A stretch of DNA of 64,000 bases from Beroe forskalii (GCA_011033025.1 WFMF01000282.1:124001-188000), one strand, 5' to 3'; positions 28,476-46,714 are shown, counted from the first letter of the stretch. Notes: generated by a model not told the origin, from the sequence alone. Translations and numbers: made by a program.

Positions 28476-31210
28476 TGTTAAATGAAAACAGATGGTGAGC
28501 AATGAAACACAATTGGTGGTTGATAACAGGTAAAACCAATCTGAAATATAGATATACTGTAATTAGAATCATATCAACTTATCAACAATAATATCAAGAG
28601 AAGTCTCGACATAAATCCCAGAATACAAGTATATAATATAACACACCAATATAACAAATAGAATATGAAACTACTTAATAACTCACCACTGAAAGGTGGT
28701 GAATCACAACACTTCAGCACAAGAGATATATCACTATTTAAGCCATAACCTAAATTAGATATAACTGATGTTAGGAGAGATCTAGAAAATATAAAGTATG
28801 ATATTGAGATATAACAATCTCCCACCTAACTAGCAAGAAATATAAAATGATATAACAATCTCCCACCTAACTAGCAAGAAATATACAAATATGGAAAAAT
28901 GAAATAATAGAACAATCTCCCACCTAACTTCAAGAAATATAAAAACAATCAAATAAAAATCTTCCATTATCATCTACAATCCAAAATTGTACGATAACAA
29001 GTATTAAAATATCACATTTCAACTCTAGCATAAAGTTACAGACTGTGCTGATCTCAGCCCAAATACCCAGATATCAGTGATTGGCAATATAAATAAATAT
29101 TATGAATAATTACGAAATTAAAATTCAAAACTTAGTTGCTTGAAAATAGTAATAAATTAATTAAATCATGATTTAATAACTTTTCATCATGGATCTTGGT
29201 TAGGTAACTTTAATAGTATAATATCAATCAATTTCAAATCAATTCCAAATCAATTTCATTCAATTTTCAAATAACACTATATAAAATTGTATTCCATATA
29301 AATAGCTGAAATATCCATTCACTGTCATTTTGCCTTACAATTCCCAAATATGATGCTGAGATACCAGAAAATTTCCCACTACACACCAGTAATCCGACTG
29401 AAAAGGTAATTGTCCTTAGCCACAGAATATTCTTCACCATACTTCCATGGGCCGAATGTTAACACCTCCTCAATGCCTCATTTCCTCATTGTGGTCCTCA
29501 AACCTCAGCAACTTTATTTTGAACAAACAGCTCATTTTATTCAGGTATTGGAATAGACTGAAACCTTGAACAATGTCCCCATCCCTTCAAACCACACAGC
29601 ATGAAGAAGAAAACAAACATGCACCTCCTCAGAACATGAAAAAAATGTAAGGGACATCAAGTGAATTCATTGATTTTACAAATCTGCAGTTTGGGGTAAT
29701 TCTAGCATTGAATCAAATTTGGCCCCAAAATAAGATGTTGTTTCCCCCCACATTTGATTACATTGGATGAAAGGTCTTCAATTTGAACAGCAAGCCAATT
29801 ATTGAAGAGATGCAATAACATGCAGTGCAGGTATTTCTGAATAGGAAATTCTGAACCACCTAAAATTTTACAAAAAGGATGAGGTGTAATTGCTGTGTCA
29901 GGCAGTTCCATTGGGGAGAGGGAGTCATGAAAACCAAGTCCTTTTTTCATACCATATCCAATCTTCCATCGTTCCTCACACATATGAATCATGCTAGTTT
30001 TACCATTACACAGTCCAGCATGACCAAGCTTGATATAGTCATTCCCACCAGTATCATTTGTGAGGAGAGTTAGATGTGATTTCCCTGCTTTTATCATATT
30101 ATCATTCAGAATAGTTCCAGGCAATTGAGGTTTATTCATGTGCAATTCTGCAAGATCTTTTGGTAAGATCTTTTTGTCAAATGAGGCATAGAGTCCAGTG
30201 TTGTCTTCTTTCAACATAGTCTTGGAATCATCTTCCATTTTGAGCAATTTATGCTTGTAACAATACAAATCTGAACCAGTATCAGGATCATGAGTAAATT
30301 CCTCTTTGTCATTCATTACTTCATTTTTATGTCCTTCACACAGTGGATCATGAGCAAAGGTCTGATGAGCATCCATATCCTTACAGTTTTCACGAAATTC
30401 CAAATCCAAAGCAGAATCTGACTCATGCATCAAACTTTCATCCATCTTAAGCTCCTTTTCAACAATTACTGCATAGAAATCTGTACACTCCTTGCACTGA
30501 CATTGCACTTTCTTGATCCACAATATGTTCCCATATGCAATATCTAGTTCATACAATATCATATTGATGTTATGATCATCTAAACACAGGGCATCTAGCT
30601 GTGGATCTCCTCTCAGCATCTTCACAATCAATAAGGGGCCCTGTTTCTCCTCTTTTATCATAGTGTGGTTTTTCCAATGTTCAACAGAAAATCTCCAGCT
30701 ATAATAATCCTGATGCTCCCCATAAAGGATAAGGTATTCTGGTATAGCAAGATGATCTGTGTTCAATCCATGGTCTTCAGCTAACTTATCCAATGCATCA
30801 GCAATTTCCTTATCAACTTGCTCCAGCTCTGTCATTCCTTGATGTGCTTGATCTGCTACCATTGTTAAATGAAAACAGATGGTGAGCAATGAAACACAAT
30901 TGGTGGTTGATAACAGGTAAAACCAATCTGAAATATAGATATACTGTAATTAGAATCATATCAACTTATCAACAATAATATCAAGAGAAGTCTCGACATA
31001 AATCCCAGAATACAAGTATATAATATAACACACCAATATAACAAATAGAATATGAAACTACTTAATAACTCACCACTGAAAGGTGGTGATTGGTGAATCA
31101 CAACACTTCAGCACAAGAGATATATCACTATTTAAGCCATAACCTAAATTAGATATAACTGATGTTAGGAGAGATCTAGAAAATATAAAGTATGATATTG
31201 AGATATAACA
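28476..31210 (-). mobile_element. Non-autonomous copia-type LTR retrotransposon
   Basis: LTRs are 28476-28816 (341 bp) and 30863-31210 (348 bp), starting tgtt and ending aaca, near identical except for a 7-bp insertion (ttggtga type) in the right one. Target duplication is tataa (28471-28475 and 31211-31215); unit 2 holds the empty site tataataata near 50052. The primer-binding site tctgctacca (30852-30861) is complementary to the 3' end of initiator tRNA-Met. The polypurine tract is the complement of atctcccacc beside 28816. It carries one gag-like ORF and no protease, integrase or RT, so it must borrow enzymes. Confidence 0.9.
29702..30862 (-). CDS. Gag-like ORF of the non-autonomous LTR element, 386 aa
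   Basis: The frame begins MVADQAHQGMTELEQVDKEI, with its ATG sharing bases with the primer-binding site. The N-terminal third has YYSWRFSVEHWKNHTMI and EEKQGPLLIVKMLRGDPQLD, the W-x-EVE-W / KEKQGP pattern of copia Gag. A CQCKEC cluster (about residue 130) is not a CCHC knuckle. The middle is acidic with repeated HDP motifs (FAHDPLCEGH, FTHDPDTGSD). I recognise no enzyme domain. It is probably a structural protein retained for packaging; the C-terminal 250 residues are unassigned. Confidence 0.65.
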   Translation of the reverse strand: MVADQAHQGMTELEQVDKEIADALDKLAEDHGLNTDHLAIPEYLILYGEHQDYYSWRFSVEHWKNHTMIKEEKQGPLLIVKMLRGDPQLDALCLDDHNINMILYELDIAYGNILWIKKVQCQCKECTDFYAVIVEKELKMDESLMHESDSALDLEFRENCKDMDAHQTFAHDPLCEGHKNEVMNDKEEFTHDPDTGSDLYCYKHKLLKMEDDSKTMLKEDNTGLYASFDKKILPKDLAELHMNKPQLPGTILNDNMIKAGKSHLTLLTNDTGGNDYIKLGHAGLCNGKTSMIHMCEERWKIGYGMKKGLGFHDSLSPMELPDTAITPHPFCKILGGSEFPIQKYLHCMLLHLFNNWLAVQIEDLSSNVIKCGGKQHLILGPNLIQC

Positions 31211-31410
31211 TATAATACATGTAATATCTTTCAGAGAAGAAGAATTGCACAGGTTAAAGAGAATATGGCTTGATCGACTTGATATCACAACTATTGATAA
31301 CCTGGAAATGCTTGGAAAAGTGACTCATCTCTATTTAGATTATAATTCAATATCTCTCATACAGGTGTGCACATGGATTGATCAAAAGAACTGTCAAAAA
31401 CATGCAAATT

Positions 31411-31411
31411 A

Positions 31412-31451
<40 letters not shown>
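31411..31451 (+). repeat. (TG)n microsatellite
   Basis: About 19 TG repeats follow LRR exon 2 in unit 1. The unit 2 counterpart near 50266 has only about four. Confidence 0.9.
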
Positions 31452-32015
31452 AATCCTGTAATATCTTGATTTGGTTTTTATTGAATTTTTGTTGAAATTT
31501 GCATGTTTTTAGCAGATCTTTTCATCAACACTAGTGCACTCATATGGATTAGTTATGTGGGTAAATTATCAAATGTGATCTTATTTTGCATTATTGATTT
31601 ATCTCATAGTTGGGTTGTCACTATCCTTTCATTTTGAAATCAAAACAGTAAAAGCAGACATGGAAAAACAAAAATTTGCACTCATAGACAGAACAGATAA
31701 TATGAAACTTTCATCCACTTTGTCTGCTTTTTAATGAAAAACAAAACAATCAAAAGAGACAGAGTAGACTTAACAGACATGCCCATTTTGCCTGCTATGT
31801 CTTCTTCATCATATTCAACTGTTTCAGCATGATTTTGGCCTGGCAACACTAGTCCTGATCCTTAAGTCTAGATGATATGTTTTGTACTTGGATTCATGAT
31901 CTAATTCAAATTCAAATTCAAATCTTCTTTTTTCTTCTATTTGCAAAGTCATGTCTCCTTTATCTGTCTTGAAATTTAGTGGGCAAAATAGATATGTTTG
32001 TTTTGTCTGTGTTGT

Positions 32016-32791
32016 TCCGTTACCCCGTGAAGATGTCCACGGGGATTTTGAAGACTCGTTCCGGGGTCTGCTCGGCTACCTCCTCAATGTCCACGCCTCC
32101 GTCCGGGGACGCCACAATCACAGGACCCCCGAACGTCCGGTCCAGCACAATCGCCAGGTACGTTTCCTTGACGATGTTCAGCGCTTTAGCAACCATCACG
32201 TTGCTAACCGGGCTACCTTGCGCAGAAGTCTGTTTAGTAACGAGGTTATACCCAATCATCTGCTCCGTCAGACTTCCTATCTCGGCTGGGTCACGTGACA
32301 ACTTCACCCCACCCTTGAGACCGGAGCTGAACGTTCCCTTACCTCGACCTCCGGCTAGGATCTGAGCTTTGAGTACGATCTCGTCCGCTCCTCGCTCGTG
32401 CAGCATGACTTGAGCTTTCTCTGCGGCCTCGGCAGCGGAGCCAGCCATGAGGAAGGGCTGGATGGTAACTCCGTACTTATCCATGAGACCTTTACTCTGG
32501 TATTCCTGGGAAGGATGGGGCATTAGACGCGTTATTGGGGCATGAAATGCATAATTTGCTTGGAAATAATACGATCAAAAGCGATTACAATTGGAACTGG
32601 AAGGATATTGGAGCCTGCACCATGAGAACACATGAGGGAATACCAAGTACCCACGGCATGATGCCTAAGGGGGTCTACTTTAGGAAGCTCCCTAGTGGAA
32701 GTTGTCTGGCGTATCACAGTACCTGGAGGTTGAGGCATCTGGCGAGTCCTGGCTGGCAACATACCACTCTTCGCAACAGCCTCGTAGCCAT
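32016..32791 (-). pseudogene. SUCLG2: Truncated SUCLG2 copy in unit 2
   Basis: Exon 1 (32723-32791, same 23-residue presequence) and the first 490 bp of exon 2 (to 32505) are intact and in frame as far as IPVDIFTG. Then the copy stops at the duplication junction and runs into LRR-intron sequence. The entire C-terminal ligase domain and part of the ATP-grasp fold are lost. The upstream region is conserved with unit 1, so it may still be transcribed. Confidence 0.85.
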
Positions 32792-34001
32792 CCTACTCAA
32801 ATAACGGGTCACGAGAGGCATGGAAATGTTAGTGAAATGGCAGTGAAATATGGAAATAGTTGGGGAATGTTAGTGATTCGAGTATCATATTTTCGCATAT
32901 TTAACAGCTGCAATCTTGTGTACACTTGCCAACACTTCGGTATATATTTTTGATATAAACTCTCGAAGCGATAAGATCAGAATTGGTACCAACTTTGGCA
33001 CACTTATTACTTATATCACCTAGGAGAAGGTGGGGGTTCAAATGATTGCTCCTGGCTCCTGTATCAGAGGGGGGGGGGTGTGAAATTGGCAATAACCAGA
33101 GTAAAACGTGGTGATAAATTCAGAAACACATCATAATATAAACATCAAAGTAATTTTACGTTAAATCTAATAAAGATCAAATAGTTCATGTGTTATTGAT
33201 AAAAAACGATATATTTAGAGGGAAAAGCGTTATTAAGTATACAAGTCAAACTACAAATCTATGGTATGATGATCATGGAACTCAAATTGAAAGCCAACGT
33301 TCTGAAATGAAACGTGAACTACGGCTTTTTATGTAATTCCGTGCAACGTATTTTGTTAGCTCAGAAAAGTTCGTTAACCGGCGTACACTAGAACTTTTAA
33401 AATTTTTGCGAACTTATACTTTTAATCCCTTCAAAAAAGGCATTTCTACGCACCCTCTTAATTTTATACATCAGAAGGGAGCCGTGGTACCATAGTTTTC
33501 TGATTCATCTAAACGTTTGAAACTCAATCACTTTTAAACGATATTATTATTTGGAAACATACCGAATATTTAAGTTAATATCTGAAACAACTGCATAATA
33601 CCTCAACAGAGATACTTTATAATAGAAAGCTGCGAAAGAATCATAATATATTACGTAACTTAACTACGAAATTATGTATATATCAGTATATCTTACACGC
33701 CATCTATATATTGTAATATACATGATACAAACGAAATACTCGCACTCAATATTCTCTGATATTTACCGTGTATATGTAACACGAGCTGGTATTTATGTAT
33801 ATATTTATGTTACGTAGATATACATTATATATCACTCTTCCACAGGTTCCACTGTAACACAGGCGACGGAGCGAAAGCTTACCAACACCACACACAGGAT
33901 CAACCAATCAGATCGCAGTACGAAATATATATATATATTCCTGTGCTCTGATTGGTTAAACTTCGCGGTGGGTAAACTATATATCTGGTGACTCCGCTGC
34001 A
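32792..34001. other. SUCLG2 upstream / ARF downstream spacer, unit 2
   Basis: Counterpart of 16775-17983, with scattered substitutions and small indels. No gene is seen. Confidence 0.45.
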
Positions 34002-40520
<6,519 letters not shown>

Positions 40521-41072
40521 TTAGTTAGATCCAGTTGAGAGGAAAGCAACAATACAGGCTGATGTGACAGAAGAACCCAGGTAGTTTGCTCCAGCACTGA
40601 AATTCTTGAGCACATAGAAACTCAGGATAATGGTAAGGAAGAGGAAGAGGGCATTGTTATAGAAAATACTGAAATGTGTAGCTTCCAAATCAGCAACTTC
40701 AGTTTTCTTGAAGAGTACCCGATCATCTTTCTCCTTCTTCACAGCCTTCTTCTTCTCACTGGAAGCATCAGCCACCTGCTGCATAACCTCAGCAGTAACC
40801 CCAGCATGCCTTCTCTGGGCTATTTTATGTTTCAGTGAATACTTCACATTTTTGTAGGCAAGGGACATTAGGAAGGTAGAAATGAGGGTAACAATCCCAA
40901 ACATGATACCATAAGTATTCAGCTCCAGCTGCTGTATCCTCCAAAAGAGCCAAATGGGAAGTGCTGAGACAAACAGAGCATTGAGGTGGAAAAGAATGGA
41001 GGTGCTGCGAGGCACCTTCCTAGAGAAATCATTGAGCAGGATTTCTTCCTCAGCAGTCAATGGAGCTGACAT
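40521..41072 (-). CDS. SSR3: Translocon-associated protein subunit gamma, copy 2
   Basis: Same 183-aa product as 23258-23809 and, by direct comparison, the same nucleotides including silent sites. The identity extends a few hundred bp downstream and to the 5' leader (taattaactaactgagg). Four membrane segments and the conserved FSIFYNNALFLF and FLSTGSN motifs are intact, so this copy should be functional. Confidence 0.92.
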   Translation of the reverse strand: MSAPLTAEEEILLNDFSRKVPRSTSILFHLNALFVSALPIWLFWRIQQLELNTYGIMFGIVTLISTFLMSLAYKNVKYSLKHKIAQRRHAGVTAEVMQQVADASSEKKKAVKKEKDDRVLFKKTEVADLEATHFSIFYNNALFLFLTIILSFYVLKNFSAGANYLGSSVTSACIVAFLSTGSN

Positions 41073-41353
41073 GGTCCTCAGTTAGTTAATTATTATAAAT
41101 AAAACTAAATTCATGTAATTATTAGAGTATTAGGAATTAGGAATGAAACTCAATCAAACAAGACAGGTAACATACATGCATGCATCAATGAAGTAACTAT
41201 TTCACTTGATCAATGACTTTGACCAAGAGAGACTCAATGATGAAGATGATTGAATTGAATAAGCAATATTAGCCAATTTTGAGGGTACTTGTAGGCGTGC
41301 AATAATAAGTAATATTGCACTCCTCACATTGGTTAATGGCAAATGGTCATGAC

Positions 41354-41546
41354 TGAAAAGATAGGAAGCAATGAGACGAGAGATATACTAATAAAGTGAT
41401 AGAAGTAGATATCTAAAACAAGGCTCCACAGCTATCTATATCATTACAAGTCATCCTGGAAATATATTAGTAAATGTACTATAAATAACATCTTTATTAT
41501 ACTCGAAATATTCAAAATACAATATCATCAATTATTGATATTCACA
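41354..41546 (-). repeat. 3' LTR of copia copy 1
   Basis: 193 bp; pairs with 46748-46940. The adjacent atctccccttc (41547-41557) is the complement of the polypurine tract. Confidence 0.93.
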
Positions 41547-41787
41547 ATCTCCCCTTCATTTCTCTTATCAAAACTTAAAAATAATATGAATCTCCAATCC
41601 AATCAAGCAATAAAAGAATTGTGACCAATTTGAGAATTTGATATCTATTTAAATTCTTTTAAAAACGAAATTCAAGAATATTGATGAATATAAAAATTTC
41701 ATTCCTTTAATAACGATCTTTCCTTATCTTGCCAATAAATATAAATAACAATGAATTTATTAAGAAATGATTTCCCATTGGTGTCCT

Positions 41788-43038
41788 TTATTTTGGATTA
41801 GAGAACAAATGCCCAAGGAGGGAGTTATGGATCTTTCCATTTTCCAAACACCAGCGTAATAGGGATGATGATGCACCTGCCTTTGTTAGACTGTCAGCAA
41901 GCTGAATATCAGTAGGAATCCACACAAACACTGCTTCATTTTGATTATAGCGTTGCCTCAGTGATGCCATTGCAATCCTCAACCCTTTATCATCAATAGT
42001 ATTTGTGGTTCTGATTGCATCATAAAGTGATTTACAATCTGTAAAGCAGATTATAACCCATTTGTTCAGGTTACCACTGATTTCTTGAAGCTGTTGTGTG
42101 ATTAAATCAGCTGCATCAATAGCGTCAACTAGAGACCAGCTCTCTGCTGCTAGAGTGCTCTTACAGATTTTCTTTATTTTCCGACTTTGCCATGTAAGTG
42201 GACAACTTCTTCCAAATTTATCAACCAGAAATATAATATGCCCCCCTTGAGAGGACCCATCCAACAAATTTCCAAAAGATGCATCACTGAAGACCGCTAT
42301 ACAAGCCTCACTTAATGATATCTTGGGGAACTTGACAGATAAGGGGTTTCCTTTCAAGAATTTTATAGTTTTATTCACAAGTTTTAAATCTTTCACTGTA
42401 CCCAAGGAGTATGAGTTTGTGGCATGACATGTTCCATAACAGATGTCTGGTCTTGTCTGTGTAGACACCCATAAAAGCTGTCCGGCAGTGGATCTTAGCA
42501 GTTTTTTCTCACCTTCATTAAGTAAACTCTTGTTACTCTTTGATCTTTCTATTTCAATAGACACTGGGATGATTTGTTCCACATACCCATTTTGAGATAA
42601 ATTTGTTACAGCCATACTTTGCTTAATATCAAGTCCAGTGTATACGAAAGTTCCTTCCACCTCTGTACTCAGCTGGAATTTATTCTTCATTGTTCCAATT
42701 ACATTGGTCAGAAACCATATTGTACCAGCAAACATAAGGTCATCCACATGAATTGCAATCAACCCTTCAATAGTCTTTTCCACTCGGCAATAGAAGAAGG
42801 ATTCATCTAGTTTGGATATTTTCATACCAAGTGTTATGAGATAATTTTTTAGTGCTAAATACCATCTTCGTGGGCCATCCACCAAGCCATAGATGCATTT
42901 AAGGAGACGCCATAAATTGGTTGTTCCTGCTTCTTTAGGGGGTTTAATGTACAATTCTCTATCAATTGGCTCACCTTGTAGAAATGCTGCTTGTACATCA
43001 ATGTGTTGTATAGTCCAGTCATGAGCTTGAGTGATCAT
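41788..43038 (-). pseudogene. Copia copy 1 RT-RNase H fragment
   Basis: 416-codon frame with RT motifs (HIDVQAAFLQGE, KCIYGLVDGPRRWY, HVDDLMFAG) and RNase H motifs (VFSDASFGN, LAAESWSLVDA, TDCKSLYDAI, PTDIQLADSLTKAG). It is separated from integrase by the internal deletion, so no complete polyprotein is encoded. Confidence 0.88.
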
Positions 43039-43188
43039 AACTACTAACCGAATGGTATCTTTGCTACACGTGGGAGAGTCAGACCTGATACCCTTATCTC
43101 TTTCTTGGTAGCCCAGGGCAACTAGCCTAGCCTTAGGCTTCCCAGTCTTGATTTGAGAGCTCGTTTAATCTTGGAACTACTTTCAGCA

Positions 43189-46100
43189 TTAACCAAACTC
43201 CTCTCGAGCTTTCCTCATAGCACATAGGTTATCCTCTAGAGTCTTTCCTACCACTGTTTCTTCCATAGCTGGCAGCAAATCATCAATTACACTGGGGAGT
43301 GTTGGATTTCTCCCAAAGACTAGCTGGTGAGGAGAATAACCACCTGTCATTTGCAGGGTATTTTTGGCACTCAGTGCCCAAGACAGTGCAACATTCCATG
43401 AACAGCCTGTTTCTTCCTTTGTTTTTACCATCATTCTAGTCAGCATTTGATGGTGACGCCAACCATTCCATTACTGAATGGTGATTCTGCTGCTGATTGC
43501 TGTAGTTCCACATTGAACTGTTCACATTATCTCTACATACTCTGAGTTTGCAAAACTCACCTCCATTATCAGCCATAAAACGTCTTGGTGTCCCAAATAG
43601 AGCAATCCAATTAGTACAAATTGCATCAACAATTGTACCTTTCTTCTTATTTGGAACTATTTTACCAGCTGATAGTCTTGTGACACAGTCAATCAAATGC
43701 AGGAATGTCACTGTGTGTACATCTATCGTTTTCAAGTCCATAGCTACACAATCATTGAAGTCAATTCCTCTTGGTAGTCCCACCACTGGCCTACTCTTTG
43801 GCTTAGCATAGCGCTGGCAAACTTCACACTCTTCACAAACTTTGTCTATTGCTTCCATGAAGTCTTTGTTTACTATCCCTGCATTCTTCATCAGAGATTT
43901 CAGTTTACTTGCTCCAGCATGCGCAAACTGTCTATGGAGCTTCAGGGCCTTCAACCCCATTTCTTTTTTATTTTGCCCCAAATTTTCTTGATCTGTTACC
44001 TTAAGCACAATTTCTGAGCCACTCTCAGAGTCACTGGTAAGTCTCTTCTTATTGCAAATTGGGATACAGTAATGGCCTGAAGAGCATTCTACCAACTTGA
44101 CATGGTGGCCTTTAAACTCCATTGTGTCCTTGGTAAAATCAATAATTGCTCCAACTTTTTTGAGGGATGGCTTGCTAAGAAGAAGAGGAATGTCACAATT
44201 CACAACATTTGCATCGATAAGGATCTTGTTCTTTCCAATCCTCCCTGGAATTTTAAGTTTCTGAGAGGAAATGACTTGTTTCCCATCCCCAAATTTGAAT
44301 GGGATGGAACATTGACACCGTGAAGATTCTAACAGGTTCCTTTCATCATGTTCCAGTGTTTGTATATACTCTTTTAGCCAATTTTCTCCAACAACTGTTC
44401 TTGTGCAGCCAGAATCAATAACTGCACACGATAAAGTTTCGAACACAAGAGAACTTGCTTTTGTTTCATGATCTTTTGTTTCTTCTTGAATAAACGATGT
44501 TTCTTCACAGACCAAAGTTATGTATGCTTCCACTGGTGATCCACTAGGCTCGCCCCCTGACTCACTTACCAAGTACTGAGAGTTTTGAGGACAATCACGA
44601 ATAAAATGATTCTTGTCACCACAGCCATAACAAACGTTATTATCACTATTTTTTCTTGCCCTTGCACCTCGTCCTCTAACAACATATGGTGCTGTATTCC
44701 CTCTGGCTCTGTTACCTCGTTCATTTTTCCATGGCCCGAAAGCATAATTGGCCCCTCTCTTTCTTTTAATAATAATAATAATAATGTTTTGGCAGCTTAG
44801 CCAACTCAAATCTTACATGAAAACTCTAAATCTACCCCAATTCCAAATCATACTGTAGATTGTTATTCAGTTTGGTGATTAACAAACAAATCAGTGGACC
44901 TCTCAAACTTCTATTCAGAGTCTGAGTTCGAACTGACTAATGTCAACGATGCGACGACCTCGTCCAAATGAACCATTGCTAACAACCTCACCCTTACCGA
45001 ATGACCCATTTAATAGATGGTTCGTTTTTTGATCTTTTCCTTCAATTTTCGACGAGTTCTGCTCTTGCTTTCCGTTCAGCAAATGTCCGATCAGGTGCGA
45101 TGTAAACTTTGGAGTACTCTTCAGAGCGTTTCAGATGCTTCGATCTTTCTAGCACCTTGGTCGCAATGAACTCACTCTGGAACTGTACTCGTAGTGTACA
45201 AGTTGATATGTCTTGTCCTATTTCGTCATCATGATGGAAATCGTTCGATTTCCTCAATAGTTCCACATAATTAGGTTTTATGGAAAACTCTAATCTATTC
45301 TCCATTTGTTTTAGTACACCGTTAAGTTCACTTTTGTAGTCGAAGATATCATTCTCGAGATCAACGTGAATTCCTCGTATACCATAGAATACGAGGTTAC
45401 TTCTTCTGTTGGACGCTTTCATCTCGGAAACCATTTGCTTTGCCAATTTTTCGGGTTGATTGTTCACTCTGTTGTTAGTTTCTGCTGACTTTTGTAGTAT
45501 ATCGGCATATGTTGAAACCTTTTCAGCCTCTTCATACACTTTTTTCTGCCTGATTCTCAATGTTTGTCTTCAGTTCCGATAATTTCTTTCCATTTTCTTT
45601 GACTTCTTCCAGGATGCTGTTCATCATTGTAGTTTGGGAGGACATTCCTTCTTCAATGCTTGAGTTCATTGTATCAATTTGACGTCTTTCCATTTTCATG
45701 TTTTCTGTTTCTTTCTTGTGGTTCTTGAGATATTTCTGGGCCTCATAAAGGCAGGAGAAAAGATCAAATGTCAACTCTGACATGGGCCCTTTGTTGAACT
45801 TTTTTTTCAATATCTTTCGGTTTTAATCCGTCATTTCCTCCAAGCGTGAAAATCATGGAACAAAGCTTTTCCATGCGTACCATCAGGGAATCCAGTTTAT
45901 TCGTCATAGTTGTTCACAAGTCGCACAAACCACAAGGTGGTAGGTGGAGAGGTGGTGTCGCCTTACTGGTACTGTTAAAAGTCGGAGAGCGAAATTCGAA
46001 ACAAACGATAAGTAGAAATAAGAGAAGTCAATAATAACCTTTCTGGTGGTGTGAAGTAAAATTACACTCCTCAGGTTCTGTCTTGATGTTAAAATCACCA

Positions 46101-46714
46101 TCTGTACAAACCAATTCATTTTTACCCCCTAGAGGCTGCTGTGAGAATATTTTCATGATTGTATTACTCATATCATCATATGATAGACTCTTAACTGTTG
46201 CCAAAGCAAGGTCAACCTTCTCTGCAGGCATGTTTGCACTATTCAAAAGCCTATATGCTAGCACAACCTCTGGCAAAATTATCTTGTACTTTTTTAGGTC
46301 ATCATATAGCTTCTCAAATTCAGATATATAGCCTTGCAATGACAGTCCATCAGGTCTCTGATATTTTTCGAATTTGCAATATGCCTTATATGCTGAATGA
46401 GATGAGTCTTCTTTGTATAACTTATCTAGTCTTTCAATGATCTTTTCTAACCCATCATCTTTGGTCAGAATTTCTTTGCCTAGTGATCTCACATGATTCT
46501 TTACCTTTCCCTCTTTCAGTTCTAGCAACAATGCTGTTGCCCTACGACTTTTAGGCAATGAAGTAAATTCCTTCCATAAGTCAATGTCAAGCCTCCAGTC
46601 TTCGTAACATTGCCCCTCTTTATAAGCTGGTGGAGCCTTGTAGTTGTACCCTGAAGTTCTCTCATGTCCACTACTTCCTGAGCTTGAATTGCTACTTTCT
46701 CGTTCTCCTGTCAT
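43189..46714 (-). pseudogene. Copia copy 1 gag-protease-integrase, interrupted
   Basis: Gag starts at 46714 (MTGERESSNSSSG; YEDWRLDIDLWKEF) and is cut near 46034. It resumes at about 44767 with the CCHC knuckle CYGCGDKNHFIRDC, protease AVIDSGCTRTVVG and the integrase zinc region (LHRQFAHAG, CEECEVCQRY). Integrase then breaks near 43440-43560 through single-base changes in the NGGEF region. The protease-integrase border reads through in one frame here (QNKKEMGLKALK). Confidence 0.88.
44768..46033 (-). mobile_element. ORF1-only LINE derivative inserted in copia gag
   Basis: About 1.27 kb absent from copia copy 2. On the minus strand it starts with a short leader and ATG near 45907. It encodes a coiled coil (ENMKMERRQIDTMNSSIEEG) then an L1-ORF1p-like RNA-binding segment (RSNLVFYGIRGIH, STCTLRVQFQSEFIATKVLE, RKARAELVEN), and ends in a UTR and an (ATT)n tail (44768-44783). 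No ORF2/RT follows. ORF1 is split over three frames, with one break in an A8 run near 45805 and another near 45550. Target duplication is hidden in taa repeats. Confidence 0.7.

Larger units (their letters stand above)
28113..31364 (+). pseudogene. Truncated LRRC46-like copy in unit 1
   Basis: Exon 1 equivalent is 28113-28226 and exon 2 equivalent is 31235-31364. Relative to the intact copy (49082), exon 1 has one extra base in the ttcctttcctcag run near 28160, which shifts the frame so that it soon stops. Exon 2 (EEELHRLKRIWLDRLDITTI) is intact. An LTR element (28476-31210) separates them, and no later exon exists because unit 2 begins at 32019. It is presumably nonfunctional. Confidence 0.75.

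Noticed and set aside
28574-28825. 83-codon minus-strand frame (MGDCYISISYFIF...), and its copy at 31070-31288
   Set aside because: It lies within the LTRs of the non-autonomous element; its repetition reflects the LTR pair, and it has no coding features.
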